Source: Nitrosospira multiformis
GTDB taxonomy: Bacteria > Pseudomonadota > Gammaproteobacteria > Burkholderiales > Nitrosomonadaceae
Direction of reading: 5' to 3'
NCBI RefSeq assembly: GCF_900111585.1
Contig: NZ_FOHI01000012.1
Coordinates: 1-64,000, forward strand
DNA: 64,000 nucleotides
Shown: piece by piece, positions 26,919 to 39,453 of the stretch
Position numbering within the stretch: position 1 is the first letter of the stretch
Layout: each line of letters starts with the position of its first letter
Made by a program: the position numbers and the translations under genes
The notes under the pieces: model-generated
Told to the model about the DNA's origin: nothing
What the model saw: the letters and a program-made list of their open reading frames with translations, nothing else
The model's database searches: none

Positions 26919-26963
26919 CCGCACTGAAACCAATTCATAGATTTTTCCCATGGAATTCATCTG

Positions 26964-27749
26964 ATGCGTCGTTTTTCCTTACCGCAGTTTTTTATTTTGC
27001 TCATTTTGTTAAGCCCGGTAATAGCTGTTGCTCATGGCATTTCCGAGGAAGACAAATTGCGGATGCTCAATGGCGGTTATCTGCAATACATCTGGCTCGG
27101 CGCTACACATATGCTCACCGGATACGATCACTTGCTGTTTCTGTTTGGCGTGGTGTTTTTTCTGACCAGCTTCAAGGATATCGCCAAGTTTGTAACAGCT
27201 TTCACAGTCGGTCACTGCATTACCCTTATTTTTGCAACTTTCTATCAGATCACCTGGAACTACTTTTTGATCGACGCGATTATTGCACTTAGCGTGATCT
27301 ACAAGGGTTTTGACAATAACGGGGGGTTCCAGAAGTACCTGGACATGAAATCTCCCAACTTGTTGGGCGCGGTGTTCCTGTTCGGGTTACTACACGGCTT
27401 TGGTCTTTCCACTCGTCTCCAGCAGCTACCACTTGGCGACGACAATACAGGCATTCTTTTACGGATATTGAGTTTTAATCTCGGCGTTGAGATTGGACAG
27501 ATCGCCGCTTTGATAGTCATGGTCGCCATGCTTTCGCTATGGAGGCATAGACCGTCTTTTCAACGATTCAGCTTTGCCTCCAACCAAGCGCTTATTTATG
27601 CCGGCGTAGTATTACTGTTCATGCAGTTGCACGGGTATCAGCATGATATTGATCCCGATGGTTTTCGCTTCGCGAGTCAAGAGCACAGGCATGCGCACGA
27701 GGATTGGGAGATTGAGGAAAGTACCGATACAGAACACGAAAATCTTTAA
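26964..27749 (+). CDS. HupE/UreJ-type membrane protein
   Basis: A 261-residue integral membrane protein with a signal-like first helix (FFILLILLSPVIAVAHG) and about seven TM segments. His-bearing motifs typical of HupE/UreJ_2 proteins are present: GYDHLLFLFGVVFFL, FTVGHCITLI, LLHGFGLST and FNLGVEIGQIAAL. The C-terminal tail is His/Glu-rich (HRHAHEDWE). The family is associated with nickel, cobalt or copper entry, and this branch often sits next to TonB receptors; a receptor ghost ends just upstream. The gene at 27775 follows 25 bp later, so the two likely form an operon. Metal specificity is not readable. Confidence 0.85.
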   Translation: MRRFSLPQFFILLILLSPVIAVAHGISEEDKLRMLNGGYLQYIWLGATHMLTGYDHLLFLFGVVFFLTSFKDIAKFVTAFTVGHCITLIFATFYQITWNYFLIDAIIALSVIYKGFDNNGGFQKYLDMKSPNLLGAVFLFGLLHGFGLSTRLQQLPLGDDNTGILLRILSFNLGVEIGQIAALIVMVAMLSLWRHRPSFQRFSFASNQALIYAGVVLLFMQLHGYQHDIDPDGFRFASQEHRHAHEDWEIEESTDTEHENL

Positions 27750-27774
27750 TTTAATAACTCCAGGAGACTGCGTA

Positions 27775-28125
27775 ATGAGAAAACTATTGATGACAATGAT
27801 CCTGACTGCCGGGCTAATTGGAGCTGGCGGCGCAGGGGCAGGGGAGAGTGGCCCTTGTCACTTTCACGGCAAAAAAGTTGCTTCGGAGGAAACTGTTTCC
27901 AATTGTGCGGCTGAGCGCAAAGAGCTCCTGATTATGGACGGCAAGATCGATCCATCATGGGAGCCTGTTGAACAAGACAAGATCGAGATGATAGATGGAA
28001 AAAAAGGCAAGGAATGGTTAGTCACCTTCGTTAACCCGGCTGTTGCCGACAAGACGAAAGAAAAGCTTTATATGTTCTTTACAGCGCCTGGAAACTTCAT
28101 TGCCGCAAATTTTTCCGGGAAATAA
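27775..28125 (+). CDS. Small exported protein, DUF6488-like
   Basis: A 116-residue protein with AGGAGA 9 bases ahead of ATG 27775 and a signal peptide (LLMTMILTAGLIGAGGAGAG). The mature domain has a CHFHGKKV start with one Cys and two His, a second Cys (VSNCAAE), and the conserved ending KEWLVTFVNP...EKLYMFFTAPGNFIAANFSGK. It resembles the DUF6488 group, small periplasmic proteins found next to metal-transport genes; I hold that name loosely. The Cys/His set could bind copper or nickel handled by the upstream HupE/UreJ-type protein. Confidence 0.7.
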   Translation: MRKLLMTMILTAGLIGAGGAGAGESGPCHFHGKKVASEETVSNCAAERKELLIMDGKIDPSWEPVEQDKIEMIDGKKGKEWLVTFVNPAVADKTKEKLYMFFTAPGNFIAANFSGK

Positions 28126-28166
28126 AAGGTTGGCACCTGAACACTTCTTTCTTGGTCAGGTGCTCC

Positions 28167-28517
28167 TTATAGTCCCACCTCAATCCGCCGCAGAATAAAA
28201 AAGAAAACAAAATAACACCCTATAGTAACTGCGACGGACAGGCTGAGGCTCAGCCAAAAGCCCAGGCCCTGCTTAAGCAATACGGGCAACAGCAGGAAAA
28301 ACAGGAGTGAAGGTAACACCAACCAGAAAATTTGCTTTGAAAGGTCGGCAATCTGCGAAGGCGCAATGCCCTCAAGGTGGAGCCAAATGAACGCGAGCAA
28401 CGACGTGAGCGGCAGAGATGCTACGAGTGCAGCAAATCCTGTGTTTCGCTTTGCAATTTCCGCGATAGCTACGATTACGATAGCAGAGACAAAAACTTTG
28501 AGCGCGTAATAAAGCAT
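28167..28517 (-). CDS. DUF3147 family small membrane protein
   Basis: A 116-residue protein with four TM helices (VFVSAIVIVAIAEIAK; ALVASLPLTSLLAFIWL; FWLVLPSLLFFLLLPVLL; LSLSLSVAVTIGCYFVFFFIL). The pattern AEIAKRNTGFAALVASLPL is characteristic of DUF3147. Function is unknown. It converges on the DUF6488-like gene with a 41-bp spacer, and its 5' side faces the chrA leader. Confidence 0.75.
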   Translation of the reverse strand: MLYYALKVFVSAIVIVAIAEIAKRNTGFAALVASLPLTSLLAFIWLHLEGIAPSQIADLSKQIFWLVLPSLLFFLLLPVLLKQGLGFWLSLSLSVAVTIGCYFVFFFILRRIEVGL

Positions 28518-28587
28518 AAGCCTATTTCGCCTTTTAGGCTGTCCTTGTTTTTTTTAACGATAAAAATTAATATTGCATCGCAAGATT

Positions 28588-28675
28588 CGGGGATTTAGCA
28601 GCCTCCCCATTCAAGACGCTTGCGTCCAAGGCCTGCTCCAATCTTAAGGGTTGAATTCCCTATGGAGGAGAATGC
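28588..28675 (+). ncRNA. Structured 5' leader of chrA (candidate cis-regulatory RNA)
   Basis: About 88 bases before the chrA ATG. Hairpin 1: GGGGA (28589-28593) with TCCCC (28604-28608). Hairpin 2: GACG-CTTG-CGTC (28615-28626). A possible third: GGG...CCC just ahead of the GGAGGAG ribosome-binding site. A second copy lies inverted at 40667-40756 before a chrA ghost. There hairpin 1 has one extra G and one extra C, a compensatory pair. I do not recognise it as a known riboswitch class. Confidence 0.45.
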
Positions 28676-29944
28676 ATGGACGTTTCAAGCCAAGGTATCA
28701 CGATACTTGATTCAGATACATTCCCCACTGACCTGAATGAGAGCATAGCGCACGTACCACACGAGCCGCTTGGCCGTCTCTTTTTGCGCTTTTTGAAGTT
28801 CGGTTCACTGGCATGGGGCGGACCCGTTGCGCAAATCGCGATGCTCCGGCACGAGTTGGTCGAGGAAGAGAAGTGGGTGAGCCCGCAGCACTTCAATCGG
28901 GTACTGGCGATGTATCAGGTGCTGCCTGGTCCCGAGGCACACGAGTTGTGCGTGTACTTCGGCATGCTGGCGCGCGGGCGCACTGGCGGCATCCTGGCAG
29001 GACTCGGCTTCATGCTGCCTGGCTTCCTGCTCATGTTCATCCTGTCGTGGTTGTATGTTCACTATGGGCTACAGACGACGGGTACTATTGCGACTGTATT
29101 CGCTGTTGTGCAGGCAGCTGTCGCCGCGCTCATTGTGCGTGCGGTCCATCGCATCGGCAGTCACGTGCTGCTTGATGGATGGGCGTGGATCATCGCACTC
29201 ATCGCCACGGTGGCTCAGCTCATAGGCATTCACTTCGCGATCACGCTCATCGCGGGAGGCGCAGCTTACGTGCTGGCGAAGCGGGGCTGGACGTCGCTTG
29301 CCACCCTCTTGATGGTCCTGTTCGCCGTTGGAATAACCGGTTGGCTCGCTTTCAAAGGTTTCGATCTCGCTGGCATGGGTAGCGCGGCCACGCAGCAGGG
29401 GCAAGGCCAAGCGCAGCGTTCGCTAGGGGAGTTGTTCATCTCCGGACTAAAAGCCGGCATGCTGACATTTGGCGGCGCCTACACGGTTATACCGTTCCTG
29501 CAGGAGGACGCGGTTGCTGACGGGGCCTGGATGACGAACACTCAGTTCCTTGATGGCTTGGCGCTATCCGGTTTGCTGCCCGCACCACTGATCATCTTTG
29601 CGACGTTTGTCGGTTACCTTGGCGGTGGTGCCGCCGGGGCGATTGCACTGACAGTAGGCATCTTCCTGCCTGCCTTTGCCTTCACACTCCTCGCGCATGA
29701 TCCTCTGGAGAAGCTTGTCAGCCAGCCGCGCATACGCATGTTCCTCGAGGGTGTCACGGCAGGAGTCGTCGGTTTGATCGCCGGGACCACCATCGCCCTG
29801 ATGGTGGTCAGCATAGTGAACATTCCCACCGCGCTCGTCTTTGCGGTAGCGCTCACAGCCCTTTTTTATTTTAAGTCCAAGCTGACTATCCCGCTCGTTG
29901 TCGCCAGCGCTGCGCTTATAGGTTTTGCGATGAGCCTCCTCTAG
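28676..29944 (+). CDS. chrA: Chromate transporter ChrA
   Basis: A 422-residue two-domain CHR-family transporter that pumps chromate out of the cytoplasm. ATG 28676 follows GGAGGAG. Each half starts with the CHR signature: FLKFGSLAWGGPVAQIAML in domain 1 and FISGLKAGMLTFGGAYTVIPFLQ in domain 2; YQVLPGPEAHELCVYFGML and GLALSGLLPAPLIIFATFVGYL also fit. Ten or more TM helices are predicted. No chrB regulator is adjacent. The gene is intact, while a near-identical 5' end plus ghost lies inverted at 40.4-40.8 kb, next to a DUF1259 gene of the type often found in chromate operons. An inverted duplication or translocation of the operon front is likely. Confidence 0.93.
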   Translation: MDVSSQGITILDSDTFPTDLNESIAHVPHEPLGRLFLRFLKFGSLAWGGPVAQIAMLRHELVEEEKWVSPQHFNRVLAMYQVLPGPEAHELCVYFGMLARGRTGGILAGLGFMLPGFLLMFILSWLYVHYGLQTTGTIATVFAVVQAAVAALIVRAVHRIGSHVLLDGWAWIIALIATVAQLIGIHFAITLIAGGAAYVLAKRGWTSLATLLMVLFAVGITGWLAFKGFDLAGMGSAATQQGQGQAQRSLGELFISGLKAGMLTFGGAYTVIPFLQEDAVADGAWMTNTQFLDGLALSGLLPAPLIIFATFVGYLGGGAAGAIALTVGIFLPAFAFTLLAHDPLEKLVSQPRIRMFLEGVTAGVVGLIAGTTIALMVVSIVNIPTALVFAVALTALFYFKSKLTIPLVVASAALIGFAMSLL

Positions 29945-29973
29945 CGGAACAGACGCTTACCTCCAAGAAGGGC

Positions 29974-33192
<3,219 letters not shown>

Positions 33193-34734
33193 TTAATGGT
33201 CGTGAGTTGCGCCAGACTTGCCGAGCTCGGCCTTGATAGCAAAGCTGTTACCCGCCGCGTATTGTCCTCCCGCGGATAAACCCTTGAGAACTTCCACCAT
33301 TTGTCCATCGCTGCGTCCGAGCTCGAGTGGCCGTGCTTCCAGGTATTCTCCGTAGCGCCCAAACACCACAGACCAATCACGAACTTTCTGTATGGCATCC
33401 GCGGATACAGCGACGGGCACCTGGATTTCTTCAGCTTCCAGCTCCGCGTTGACGAACATGCCTGGTCGCCATTTTCCATCCCGGTTATCAAGCTCGATCC
33501 GGGCTGTCGCGGTTCGGGTTTGCTCCCCTATCAGGGTGGTTATATAAGTGATGAGGCCCTTATCCTCGATATCAAAAGCGGTTGCTTTGATGGTTGCCTT
33601 CTGGCCGACCTGAACCATCGCCAAATCCTTCGGGTACACGGTTATTGCCGTCCAGACTGTCGATACGTCGGCGATGGTATAGATCTCTTCGTCTTCCTTG
33701 AGCGTCTGACCCTGCGCGATTGCTTTTTCGATAACCAGTCCGGGGATTGGCGTACGAATTTCATAACGCGCGAGATTTCCTTCACGGTAGCTTGACTCCG
33801 GGCGTACTCCCAGTAAGCGCAGCTGTACCGCAGCCAAATCGACTGAAATTTCCGCCTCGCTCAAGGACTGTTGCGCGGCAAGGTAGTCCTGTTTGGCTGA
33901 AATCCGGTCTTCCCAAAGGCGCCTCTCCCGTTCGAAAGTGGTTTGTGCCAGTGCCAGCCGTTTCTGGGCAACCCGATACTGACTGCGTAAATCCGCCAGC
34001 ATCTGGCTTTCGATCACAGCCAGTACTTCCCCTTTTTTTACTTGTTGACCGTGATGCGCGTGGACAGTCATCACAATCCCGGGTAGGCGGGGCACTACAT
34101 GGACGATGGTATGTTCATTGAAGATGATCTCGCCCGGTCGGTGGAGTTTAGGCTTGATCACGGCGGGACCCGCGGTCATTATTTCGACTCCGACGCTTTT
34201 CAGCATTTCATCTGGCATTTCCACTCTCGCCTCAACCTGGCTGTATTTCCAATGGAACGTTTTGCCCTTCCAGTTCGCATCGATAAGCACGTCGAATGAA
34301 TGAGGTTCCTCCACTATCTGGTCGCCAAGCAGGAAACTTGCCTGGGGCTTGAACGCAAACGCTTGCGCCGGCCCACCGAGGCGCGACAGGGTGACGGTAA
34401 CCTTTGCTGCGGACGGCGGAAGCGGCTTGCCCTTCTCATATAGATAAATCCGGAACTGCGGCGGTACGCCTTCCTCATAAATAGTTATTTCAAGGCCAAA
34501 GTCATCCGTTTTGAACAGCTTTCCACCCTTTGGGCCTCTGCTGTACGACGAGTCCGCCGTACCGTCTCTAGAATCCTGTTTGCTCTCACCGGATTTTTCA
34601 CTCTTGGCGCTGTCTGAGGAATCGACTGAAGCAGAGCCAGAATTCCTGTCCCATGTAAGAATCAGGCCAGCCAGCACAACGCCGATGGCGATCGTGCTGA
34701 TAATGGGAACGAGCTGTTTCCTGTTTTTCACCAT
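33193..34734 (-). CDS. czcB: CzcB-type periplasmic adaptor
   Basis: A 513-residue membrane-fusion protein linking CzcA to its outer-membrane channel. The N-terminal anchor (LVPIISTIAIGVVLAGLIL) precedes a Ser/Asp-rich linker and an extra N-terminal domain (about 70-180) typical of long CzcB homologues. Next come the lipoyl halves (VHAHHGQQVKKGEVLAVIES and YEIRTPIPGLVIEKAIAQGQ) around a coiled-coil hairpin, then beta-barrel and membrane-proximal domains, ending THDH. Its start abuts the czcC stop (GAGGAGTAAATG), so translation is coupled. Gene order C-B-A on one strand is canonical. Confidence 0.93.
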   Translation of the reverse strand: MVKNRKQLVPIISTIAIGVVLAGLILTWDRNSGSASVDSSDSAKSEKSGESKQDSRDGTADSSYSRGPKGGKLFKTDDFGLEITIYEEGVPPQFRIYLYEKGKPLPPSAAKVTVTLSRLGGPAQAFAFKPQASFLLGDQIVEEPHSFDVLIDANWKGKTFHWKYSQVEARVEMPDEMLKSVGVEIMTAGPAVIKPKLHRPGEIIFNEHTIVHVVPRLPGIVMTVHAHHGQQVKKGEVLAVIESQMLADLRSQYRVAQKRLALAQTTFERERRLWEDRISAKQDYLAAQQSLSEAEISVDLAAVQLRLLGVRPESSYREGNLARYEIRTPIPGLVIEKAIAQGQTLKEDEEIYTIADVSTVWTAITVYPKDLAMVQVGQKATIKATAFDIEDKGLITYITTLIGEQTRTATARIELDNRDGKWRPGMFVNAELEAEEIQVPVAVSADAIQKVRDWSVVFGRYGEYLEARPLELGRSDGQMVEVLKGLSAGGQYAAGNSFAIKAELGKSGATHDH

Positions 34735-36145
34735 TTACTCCTCATAATCTTTCACAACGCTGCTATTGGTAGTTCGCTGATTCAAGACGCGATTGAGCGG
34801 TCTTCCAATGAGGCGTTCGATTTCGTTAATCAGGCGCTGATAGTTCGCAAGTGCCCGCACATGCAGGATTTGGTTCTGGAACAAGGTTCGTTGCGCATCG
34901 AGCACTTCCAGGAAACTGAATCTGCCCAGTTCATAGCCTTTGTTGGTCACTTCGAAGGCGCTTCTTGCGGCAGGTAATATCTCGTTACGCAATACCCCAA
35001 TCTCGTTCTGCACGGCAGATAGGGCTTCATAAGCCTGCACAAGCTCGGTTTTAAGCCATAAATCGGTTGCAATTTGTTCATCCAGCGCTTTATTCACGCG
35101 CTGGTGGGCTTCCCGTAGATTTCCCTGATTCCGGTCGAATAACTGCAGCGGCATGGAAATGCCAACCAGCGCAGTGGTGCCGCCGGATTCCCAGTGTTTG
35201 ATCACGCCCCCCAATGGTTATGTTTGGCACTCTTTGTGCCCGCTCCACTTCCAGCAGTGCCTCGCGGTGTTCTATTCCCTTTCTTGCACGATCTGCCATC
35301 GGACTGGAGAGGGAGAATTCAACAAGTGCTTCATAAGTCGGTAGAGTGACCGAAGCTTGAAGATCGCCGAGCACCTTCCCGAATTCGGGTAAGGAGTCAC
35401 CCCACAGGAGGGCAAGCCGCTTGCGAGCTGAAGTAAGTTCCCGTTGTGCTTGCCCCAGTGCAATGCGCGTAGCGGAAAACGCTACCCCGATCTTAGTTTC
35501 CTCAATAGGAGGCACTTTGGCGGCCTGCACCCGCTTGCTTACGGTATCCACCACCCGCTGCGCCAATTGCTGGCTCTCCTCGGCTAGCTTCAATTGCTCC
35601 TGCCCTGCGAGCACCTCGATAAACCCGTTCGCTACTCGGACAGCAAGCTCAAGGCGTTTGGTTTCATAATCCTTGCCTGCCAGCTGCTGCCCAAGCGATG
35701 CCGCGTGCACCCGGGCTGCACGTTTTCCACCAAGCTCGATCAATTGGCTGACGCGAACAATTAAATCTTGCTGCTCGACGTTTTCTTTAATCGTTGGGTT
35801 TATGCTCGTACCAGGACGCTGCCCATTTCCCATGTTCCCCGCGTTATCCACGTTCACGGATAATTCAGGGTTCCGTAGCAGGCCAGCCTGTAAGATTGTC
35901 CCTTCCAGCGCGCGCACTTCCTTGTCAAATACGGCCAGTTCGGGGTTGTGCTGTAGCGCGAGATACAGCGCTTCTTCGAGGGTAAGGTCTTTTTTTTTCG
36001 CCACTAAAGAGAGGCTGCTTGTATCAGGGGGAACACCGGTGAAAGTATCTTCAGCAATAGCTGAAGAGACGCCATAGTCGGCAAGAAAAAGCCATCCCAG
36101 CGGCAGGACGTACCATGTGCGCGTGAATGCTAAGTAAAGATTCAT
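34735..36145 (-). pseudogene. czcC: czcC outer-membrane factor, frameshifted
   Basis: A TolC/CzcC-type outer-membrane efflux protein split over two frames. The first part (ATG 36145, GAGG upstream, signal peptide ending ...GVSSAIAED) reads well to VPNITIGG; a neighbouring frame then continues GVIKHWESGGTTALVGISMP, LQLFDRNQGN and on to the C-terminus. The break is at a run of six C (35207-35212, six G in the gene). Five G would restore VPNITIGGVIKHWESGG. Both parts are otherwise undamaged. A recent mutation, a phase-variable tract or a sequencing error are all possible. Confidence 0.88.
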
Positions 36146-36305
36146 GAAAATCCTCGGCAAATATCATGCGAAACGCTCGATTGAGCGAATCGACTGAAAC
36201 GAGCAAGATCGAGTCCTTTTTGCGAATACAGTCAGCCGTGCGCTAAAAATAGCGGATGGTCTGGTTGCATCGTGCTGTCGGGAATCCCACCCGGAGGCTA
36301 ACTGC

Positions 36306-36686
36306 TTATGCGAGGGGAATGCTTCGGGGAGGACGCAGAGGAGAATCCAGAATGGAATCGGGAATGTTGGCCAAGACAAATGCCATCAAAATTTCAATAG
36401 CACTGAAAGCCGGAACGATCAGCGGCGGCATAAAGAAAAACGGCTGATACTGTCCTACCGCGTGCAGGTATAGATGAGTCGCGGCATCCAGATGATCATC
36501 GTCATTTCCTTCGGGGTGATGGTGATCGTCAAGATGCGCCGCTGGATCGAGAGAAAGGACATGATGATGTGCATGATCAAGCTCATGCGCAACCAGCTTG
36601 GCATTAAATGCCCAACCACATGCGTTGGCGAGTATACCGACCAGTAACGCAAATAGGACATAGTGGCGGACAAAGCGCGTTTTCAT
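36306..36686 (-). CDS. His-rich membrane-associated protein at head of czc operon
   Basis: A 126-residue protein with an N-terminal TM or signal segment (YVLFALLVGILANACGWAF), a His/Asp-rich region (HELDHAHHHVLSLDPAAHLDD and following HHHPEGNDDDHLD) and a second hydrophobic segment (MPPLIVPAFSAIEILMAFVL). It lies 160 bp upstream of czcC on the same strand. Position and composition recall CzcI, the small His-bearing protein that heads czc operons and modulates induction, but I cannot claim sequence identity. It probably binds zinc, cobalt or cadmium in the periplasm. Confidence 0.65.
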   Translation of the reverse strand: MKTRFVRHYVLFALLVGILANACGWAFNAKLVAHELDHAHHHVLSLDPAAHLDDHHHPEGNDDDHLDAATHLYLHAVGQYQPFFFMPPLIVPAFSAIEILMAFVLANIPDSILDSPLRPPRSIPLA

Positions 36687-36925
36687 CTCACTGCGATTAT
36701 ATAACTAAAAAACCGGGGACATTCAATCTTCGCCAGGGGAAGTGAAACATCAACTCACTGATATCCTGCTATGAATTAATGCAAGTATTTAGAGTGACGG
36801 TAGAGAATAGAAGATTTTTTGTTGAAGTGTTTCTGTCTTTTTAGCTGCCGTAGCACCGCAATCCATTATGCTTTTGCATACAGCATATGTATATGGAGAG
36901 TGGCAGGTGAATTACACTGTTCGCA

Positions 36926-38020
36926 CTAATCCCGTTGACCTATCTTCCAAGTGCCCAGATTATTTTCCTTTCTACTCATTGCTTCGTGTACCGCCCCGGC
37001 TACGATATGCTGCACCAGATTGTAGAATATGATCGGGACCATTATGTTCGGGTAGGAAGATAAAGCTAAAGATGCAAGAACCAATCCAGTTCCGTTATTG
37101 TTCATCCCCAGTCCAAACATGAGCGAGATGTCTTCCGCCCGGTTCAATTTGAACAAGCGGCCGAGGCCATGGCCAGCGGCAAACAGGGTTAAGCAAAGTC
37201 CTGCCGTAATGACCAATGTGATGGCCAGAAAATCAAAATCGTGTTCAGCCATGGCTTGCGGCAAAGATACTGAAGCATTAGAGTAATTCAATAACAGCAA
37301 GACAGCGGCATTGATAAGCTTCAGATAGGGCACACCCCTTGTTTGCCAGTCTTTGCTAATCATCAGGCGTGTTGCAATACCCAGCAACGACGGCAGCACC
37401 ACCCAAATGCCGAGGAAGCCACCGGAGCCGTATGCCGCCAGCCCCCGCAAAACTTTCTCGTACTCCTCTGAAGCCATTTCGCTAAAAATATCGAATGCTA
37501 CCGGAGTGACGATGGGACTCAGAATGATGGAAAAAAAAACCAATCCCAGGCTTAAGGCCAGATTCCCGTTGGAGTTTTGTGCCCATGTAGTAGATGAGCC
37601 TGCGATCGGCATGGCGGCGACCAGCGCGAGCCCTACAAGAATATATTGGACTTCGAACGGTTCGTACCAGCGCCGCATGGCTATGGTCATCCCATAAATA
37701 TAAATAATGGGGATGATCAGATTTGCCGCCAATCCAGCCAGCAACAAATATTTCTTCTGCATGAGGTCTTTCACATGGGAGCATCTCAGCCCCAGGCCAG
37801 CGTTGAACATGAGTATGGCGAGCATAATCATCAGCAACGATGCGCTGGTTCTGTGCTGGAAAATATTTATCTCGCCAAAAGAAACATCTCTGATCCATAG
37901 CCCAGGAACTGGCAAGATCACCGCAATAACATACGCGGCGATCAGGAACCAGAGTAGGTGGCGGTGAAAAAAATGGGATATTGAGAGTAGAAACAATTTA
38001 TCCGTATCTTTCTGGAGCAT
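36926..38020 (-). CDS. SBF/BASS-type transporter
   Basis: A 364-residue membrane protein with about nine TM helices, of the bile-acid:sodium symporter superfamily. The core motif MPIAGSSTTWAQNSNGNLALSLG and ILSPIVTPVAF match the crossing-helix region of the fold; GLGMNNNGTGLVLASLAL is the second conserved region. Substrates in bacteria range from organic anions to arsenite-like oxyanions (the related ACR3 family), and none can be assigned here. It lies between the czc and DUF1259/MFS transcription units in a resistance block, which favours a resistance or organic-anion role. ATG 38020 lacks a strong ribosome-binding site. Confidence 0.82.
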   Translation of the reverse strand: MLQKDTDKLFLLSISHFFHRHLLWFLIAAYVIAVILPVPGLWIRDVSFGEINIFQHRTSASLLMIMLAILMFNAGLGLRCSHVKDLMQKKYLLLAGLAANLIIPIIYIYGMTIAMRRWYEPFEVQYILVGLALVAAMPIAGSSTTWAQNSNGNLALSLGLVFFSIILSPIVTPVAFDIFSEMASEEYEKVLRGLAAYGSGGFLGIWVVLPSLLGIATRLMISKDWQTRGVPYLKLINAAVLLLLNYSNASVSLPQAMAEHDFDFLAITLVITAGLCLTLFAAGHGLGRLFKLNRAEDISLMFGLGMNNNGTGLVLASLALSSYPNIMVPIIFYNLVQHIVAGAVHEAMSRKENNLGTWKIGQRD

Positions 38021-38141
38021 CCGGTCGGATGACTTGTACGCACATTAGGTAGGCCAAATAGCCGGGAACTCACCAAAGGAAGATCAACACCTCGCAATCT
38101 GTCGCATTGTTCAACGCCTCATCGCTGTTTTTTAGAATGAG

Positions 38142-39425
38142 TCATTCTCGCTCCAATGGAACATTCACGTGCCTGAAGGACACCAGCAACGCCAAATCAT
38201 ATGCAATCTTTAAAGCTCCACAAGCAATTAAGGGAGCGCTAAGAAGCCCGCCGGCCAGCAAGGCGCCCCCCAAGCTTGGACTCAGGATTGAGGCGAGGCT
38301 GCGGGGTACGGTAGTGAAGCTCGCGGCAGCAGCGCGCTCCGGTGCCGTAACTGCGGCCATCACGTATGCAGTCCGTGTGGGCACATCCATCTGAGATAAT
38401 GCACTTCGCACGAACAATAGCGTCAGCGCGATTTCTACGTTTGGAGCAATCGCCGCAAAAATGAGGCACACGTTCGCAGGAATGTGAGTGAAGACCATCG
38501 TGTTAAGCAGCCCGATCTTGCGTGCAACTACCGGTGCAGCGAGTTGTGATCCGGCTGATAGAAACCCTGCGCAGAAGAAGAAGGTTCCTGCCTCTCCCGT
38601 TGAGAGTCCAAAGCGCTCAAAAAGCCAGAGTGTGAGTAGCGAATTCACAACCAGTCCACCGGCAAATGCATCAATGCTGAACAACATCGCAAGCTTGAAA
38701 ACGATACCGCGTGACGGACCTAGCGGCGCTGGTAGTTGCCTGGTAGAGATGTCGCCCGCTGGCAGGGCCCGATAGAGCAGCCAAACCAATCCGCCGAGCA
38801 GGCCGTATAGCACGAACATTGTGCGCAAACCCTCAATCAAGGGTAGCCCTGCCCATTGCATCAGCCAGGAGGGGATGCCAGCGGCCAAGCCGCCTACAGC
38901 CGCGCTTAGCGAGCCAGTAAGCGTGTAACGGGCAAACAGAGTGGTGCGTAGGGTGCCGGGTGCCGCCTGTGCCAGATGGGCATGCTCAAGCGGCAAAAAC
39001 ATGCTCACATCGCCCGAACTCGGATTAAGGGTTCCAACAAATGCAACAACGAGGAGTGGCCAAAATGAAGAGACGCTCGCGAAAGCAAGGCCGGTAGCTG
39101 CCATTAACAGGGCAGCGAACAGCAACAGTCGGCGGCTTGACCATCGGTGGCCGATTACCCCGATCGCCAGTGTCGCCAAGGCCGATCCCGCGAGGGTGGC
39201 CGTACTTAAATAACCTACGTCCAGCTGGCCAAATCCCAGCGCCAGGAGATACGCAGGCAGAAGCACGACCACATAACCGTCTGCAAAACCACGCAACGCC
39301 CGAGCGATCAGTAGTGGAGAAGCAGTTTTGGGTACTCCTACAGGCATGAGCAAGCGGGCAAGTATCCTGCCGGTCCGACCTGTTTCCACCGACTTAACCT
39401 TCTCTACCTGATCCACCACGGGCAC
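38142..39425 (-). CDS. MFS transporter in the chromate-type cluster
   Basis: A 427-residue major-facilitator transporter with about twelve TM helices. GTG 39425 has GGGAGG upstream. TM1-2 region LLIARALRGFADGYVVVLLPAYLLALGF and the loop GHRWSSRRLL correspond to the usual motif A area; a second half starts near FKLAMLFSIDAFAGGLVVNSLL. It starts 28 bp after the DUF1259 gene and is therefore the last gene of a ghost-chrA/DUF1259/MFS operon. MFS proteins of this kind accompany chrA in other proteobacteria, though the substrate is unproven. Confidence 0.85.
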   Translation of the reverse strand: MPVVDQVEKVKSVETGRTGRILARLLMPVGVPKTASPLLIARALRGFADGYVVVLLPAYLLALGFGQLDVGYLSTATLAGSALATLAIGVIGHRWSSRRLLLFAALLMAATGLAFASVSSFWPLLVVAFVGTLNPSSGDVSMFLPLEHAHLAQAAPGTLRTTLFARYTLTGSLSAAVGGLAAGIPSWLMQWAGLPLIEGLRTMFVLYGLLGGLVWLLYRALPAGDISTRQLPAPLGPSRGIVFKLAMLFSIDAFAGGLVVNSLLTLWLFERFGLSTGEAGTFFFCAGFLSAGSQLAAPVVARKIGLLNTMVFTHIPANVCLIFAAIAPNVEIALTLLFVRSALSQMDVPTRTAYVMAAVTAPERAAAASFTTVPRSLASILSPSLGGALLAGGLLSAPLIACGALKIAYDLALLVSFRHVNVPLERE

Positions 39426-39453
39426 AGGCCTCCCAGGATTGTGTCACACAGGA

